Shown one piece after another: positions 62,212 to 64,000 of a stretch of 64,000 nucleotides of DNA. Location: assembly GCA_003252535.1 (NCBI GenBank), contig QKDN01000048.1:1-64000 (forward strand), in the 5' to 3' direction. Each line of letters opens with the position of its first letter. Within the stretch, counting starts at the first letter, position 1. Under the pieces are notes generated by a model. It was not told where the DNA came from. It ran no database searches and was given only the letters and a program-made list of their open reading frames with translations. Source of the DNA: Campylobacterota bacterium. Lineage in GTDB: Bacteria; Campylobacterota; Campylobacteria; Campylobacterales; Sulfurovaceae. Position numbers and translations under genes: made by a program.

Positions 62212-62919
62212 TCAGTGGGTCTTGATCTTGTAGCCGAGCCCGCTGACGCTCTTGATGATGTTGTCCCCGATCCTGAGACGAATACGGTGGACGAGGGTGC
62301 GGATGGTGATATCGCTTTTGGTCTCGTTCCAGATGTGCATACATATCTGCTCTTTGGAGACGGTGTGGTTGATATTGTTGCAGAGTATCTCCATGAGCTT
62401 GAGCCCCTGGACGCTCAGCTCTACCTCGATGCCGTGGCGGTAGAGCTGCCGTTTGGACTTGTCGAAGACCAGCGAGCCGTCGGCCGAGCAGGTGACGAGG
62501 TGGTGCGCCGAGGGGAGAGTGGTTTTGGGGAGGAGCTTGGTCTTCGCCAGGGCGATCCTGATCGAGGTGAGTATCTCCCCCTCTTTGTAGGGTTTCATCA
62601 GGTAGCCGAAAATATTGGCCCTGAGCGCCTGCTCGACCATCTCCGGCTCGATATAGGCGGTGATGAAGATGATACAGATATCGGGGAGGTTCCTGGTGAT
62701 CTGTACGGCCGCTTCGGTGCCGCTCATATTGTCGCTGAGCATCACATCCATGAGGATGAGGTCGGGGCGGTGCTCCATGGCAGCCCGCAGCGCGTCGTGC
62801 CCGCCTGTGACGATACCGACGACGCGGTAGCCGTTGCGCTGCAATATATCGCGCAGGTAGTTTGCGGAGAACAGGTCGTCTTCGACGATGAGAATCGTAT
62901 GTTTGTCAGTCTCTTCCAT
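62212..62919 (-). CDS. Response regulator with OmpR-type DNA-binding domain
   Basis: 235 residues. Receiver: ILIVEDDLFSANYL, phospho-Asp in LILMDVMLSDN, Thr in IIFITAYIE and Lys in GYLMKPYKEGE. The C-terminal winged helix (VELSVQGLKLMEILCNN ... TLVHRIRLRIGDNIIKSVSGLGYKI) is the Trans_reg_C type. ATG 62919 is chosen; a TTG 9 codons upstream would lie across the -10 element. It is cognate to the adjacent HisKA_2 kinase. No RBS is visible (see promoter). Confidence 0.93.
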   Translation of the reverse strand: MEETDKHTILIVEDDLFSANYLRDILQRNGYRVVGIVTGGHDALRAAMEHRPDLILMDVMLSDNMSGTEAAVQITRNLPDICIIFITAYIEPEMVEQALRANIFGYLMKPYKEGEILTSIRIALAKTKLLPKTTLPSAHHLVTCSADGSLVFDKSKRQLYRHGIEVELSVQGLKLMEILCNNINHTVSKEQICMHIWNETKSDITIRTLVHRIRLRIGDNIIKSVSGLGYKIKTH

Positions 62920-62925
62920 CGGGCA

Positions 62926-62934
62926 ATTATAGCA
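62926..62934 (-). promoter_or_regulatory. Extended -10 promoter adjacent to the response regulator start
   Basis: TGCTATAAT on the minus strand (62934-62926) ends 6 nt before ATG 62919. Transcription would then start about at the ATG, giving a leaderless or nearly leaderless mRNA, which agrees with the absence of a ribosome site. Confidence 0.5.
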
Positions 62935-63030
62935 CAGAAGCTGCAATCTTTTTGAAACATCTTTGAAACATTGCGGGAACGAATTTCCATTATGATTTTT
63001 GCGTGATACAGACCCATTAAGGAGCGAACA

Positions 63031-64000
63031 ATGATACAGGATATTCTCAAAGTAGTCGTCTCGGGCATCTTGGTTCTCGGGATGACAGGATGCGGCGGTG
63101 GGGGCGGCAGCAGCAGCGACACACCCGCGACGGTAACGGATGCGAACGATACTGGGGACACGAACGGCAGCACAGGTGATTTACAGACGACTGATACGCC
63201 TGATACGCAGGCCGCGCCGGGGACACCGGACACTACGGATAACACCGATACACCGCAGACCCCGGCTGTTCCGGGTACGACCGATACACCGGATACGAGC
63301 GATGCCAACGATACGACAAGTACGCCACAGACCCCTCAGACCCCGCCGGAGCCCTCTTTCGTCATGATACTGGAGAGCGTCCTCTACGGCAAGGAGCCGC
63401 TGAGCGTAGGGATGGAGAGCGATACGGCATTCCTCCTCAAGGATATCAATACCAATACCAAGGGTGCCGATATCAGTGAAAAGGTTGTGGCAGGAGGCAA
63501 AGTGTTCTTCTTCGCTGCTGATGCGGAGCATGGGCAGGAGCTGTGGGTGAGCGACGGTACGAGCGGCGGCACCCATATCGTGAAGGATATCTATCCCGGC
63601 AGCGGGTATTCGGAGCGGAGCGAGCTGACCGCAGTGGGGAGCACGGTCTACTTCCGCGCCGATGACGGGGTGAACGGGTATGAACTCTGGAAGAGCGACG
63701 GCACCGAGACCGGCACGGTGATGGTGAAGAACATCCACCCAACCGACGATGCCAACCCGCAGAACCTGGTCAATGTCGGCGGCACCCTGTTCTTCGGTGC
63801 ATCCGACGGGACGGATGGGCTGGAGCTCTGGAAGAGCGATGGTACCGAGACCGGCACGGTACTGGTCAAGGATATCAACCCTGCCGGGGACAGCTACCCG
63901 CAGCAGATGACCGATGCGGGCGGGGTGCTGGTATTCGCCGCCGATGACGGCGTGAACGGCAACGAGATCTGGAAGAGCGACGGCACGGAAGGGGGTACGG
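63031..64000 (+). CDS. Repeat lipoprotein, 3'-truncated by the window edge
   Basis: Over 320 residues in the window; the end is not seen. A lipoprotein signal (LVLGMTGC) precedes a low-complexity Thr/Asp/Pro/Gln linker (DTPDT, TPQTP repeats) of about 85 residues. Then come units of 45-50 residues with the block ELWxSDGTxxGTxxVKDI (for example ELWKSDGTETGTVLVKDI), each followed by a Gly/Asp-rich strand (VFFFAADAEHG). These ELWK/DGT repeats build beta-propeller-like surface proteins. TTAAGGAGCGAACA gives a clear start. It is divergent from the response regulator. Confidence 0.85.
   Translation, partial: MIQDILKVVVSGILVLGMTGCGGGGGSSSDTPATVTDANDTGDTNGSTGDLQTTDTPDTQAAPGTPDTTDNTDTPQTPAVPGTTDTPDTSDANDTTSTPQTPQTPPEPSFVMILESVLYGKEPLSVGMESDTAFLLKDINTNTKGADISEKVVAGGKVFFFAADAEHGQELWVSDGTSGGTHIVKDIYPGSGYSERSELTAVGSTVYFRADDGVNGYELWKSDGTETGTVMVKNIHPTDDANPQNLVNVGGTLFFGASDGTDGLELWKSDGTETGTVLVKDINPAGDSYPQQMTDAGGVLVFAADDGVNGNEIWKSDGTEGGT

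Overview
The window looks like chromosome from a Campylobacterota (epsilonproteobacterial) chemolithotroph, most like the Sulfurovum/Nitratifractor group. The support is the gene content: an epsilon-type RpoD, a PEB4/Cbf2-like parvulin beside a PPIase-less paralogue, glyA next to a DUF1882 gene, a PsrA/B/C-type molybdoenzyme, CetB-like PAS signalling, HisKA_2 two-component pairs, DsbD, and a small cytochrome c. Base composition is near 50% GC by eye, high for the phylum, so the genus is a guess. Coding density is high, and most genes sit in short operons with gaps of 0-30 nt.

Layout. 0-4 kb: rpoD, a CinA/MoaB-like protein and an MFS exporter on the minus strand. 4-7.2 kb: leuD-leuB-purU-trmL plus a 49-aa membrane peptide. 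7.3-12.1 kb: an outer-membrane barrel, two exported DUF1566 (Lcl_C) proteins (one with 90-residue repeats) and glyS. 12.2-14 kb: a fatty-acid desaturase and a TauE/SafE-like protein. 14.3-18.9 kb: an operon with acylphosphatase, a Cys-rich peptide, a BY-kinase-like membrane ATPase, an S41 lipoprotein protease and a five-repeat exported protein. 19-24.4 kb: an AT-rich GNAT-like gene, an acyltransferase, SixA, an ADP-ribosylglycohydrolase and a DUF255 thioredoxin-fold protein. 24.5-30.7 kb: dsbD, a SPOR protein, trpE, aroE and an L,D-transpeptidase. 30.7-34.1 kb: a CPXCG protein, an AT-rich orphan, a candidate structured RNA, a CDF metal exporter and a cytochrome c. 34.2-41.7 kb: serC, DUF1882, glyA, an ACC-deaminase/desulfhydrase-like gene with no ordinary start codon, fba, two SurA/PEB4-like chaperones and nth. 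41.8-48.5 kb: a PepD-type peptidase, then roadblock, PAS and two tandem hybrid kinases. 48.7-53.8 kb: a three-gene molybdoenzyme complex. 54-64 kb: two more DUF1566 genes, malic enzyme, hisD, a SEC-C protein, ligA, a kinase/regulator pair and a truncated repeat lipoprotein.

The most unexpected content is between the genes. Four copies of one structured repeat (about 65 nt of conserved core) lie at 14.2, 28.7, 29.7 and 35.4 kb. Each is enclosed by its own different, self-complementary arms, so pairing is kept while sequence is not. Separately, at least six REP-type palindrome pairs of several families, several bounded by GTAG...CTAC, sit at gene ends. This pattern is typical of RAYT-mobilised REP/BIME elements, but no RAYT gene is in the window. 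A possible ~175-nt structured RNA with an extended -10 promoter lies at 31.8-32.0 kb. No tRNA, rRNA, CRISPR array or complete insertion sequence was recognised.
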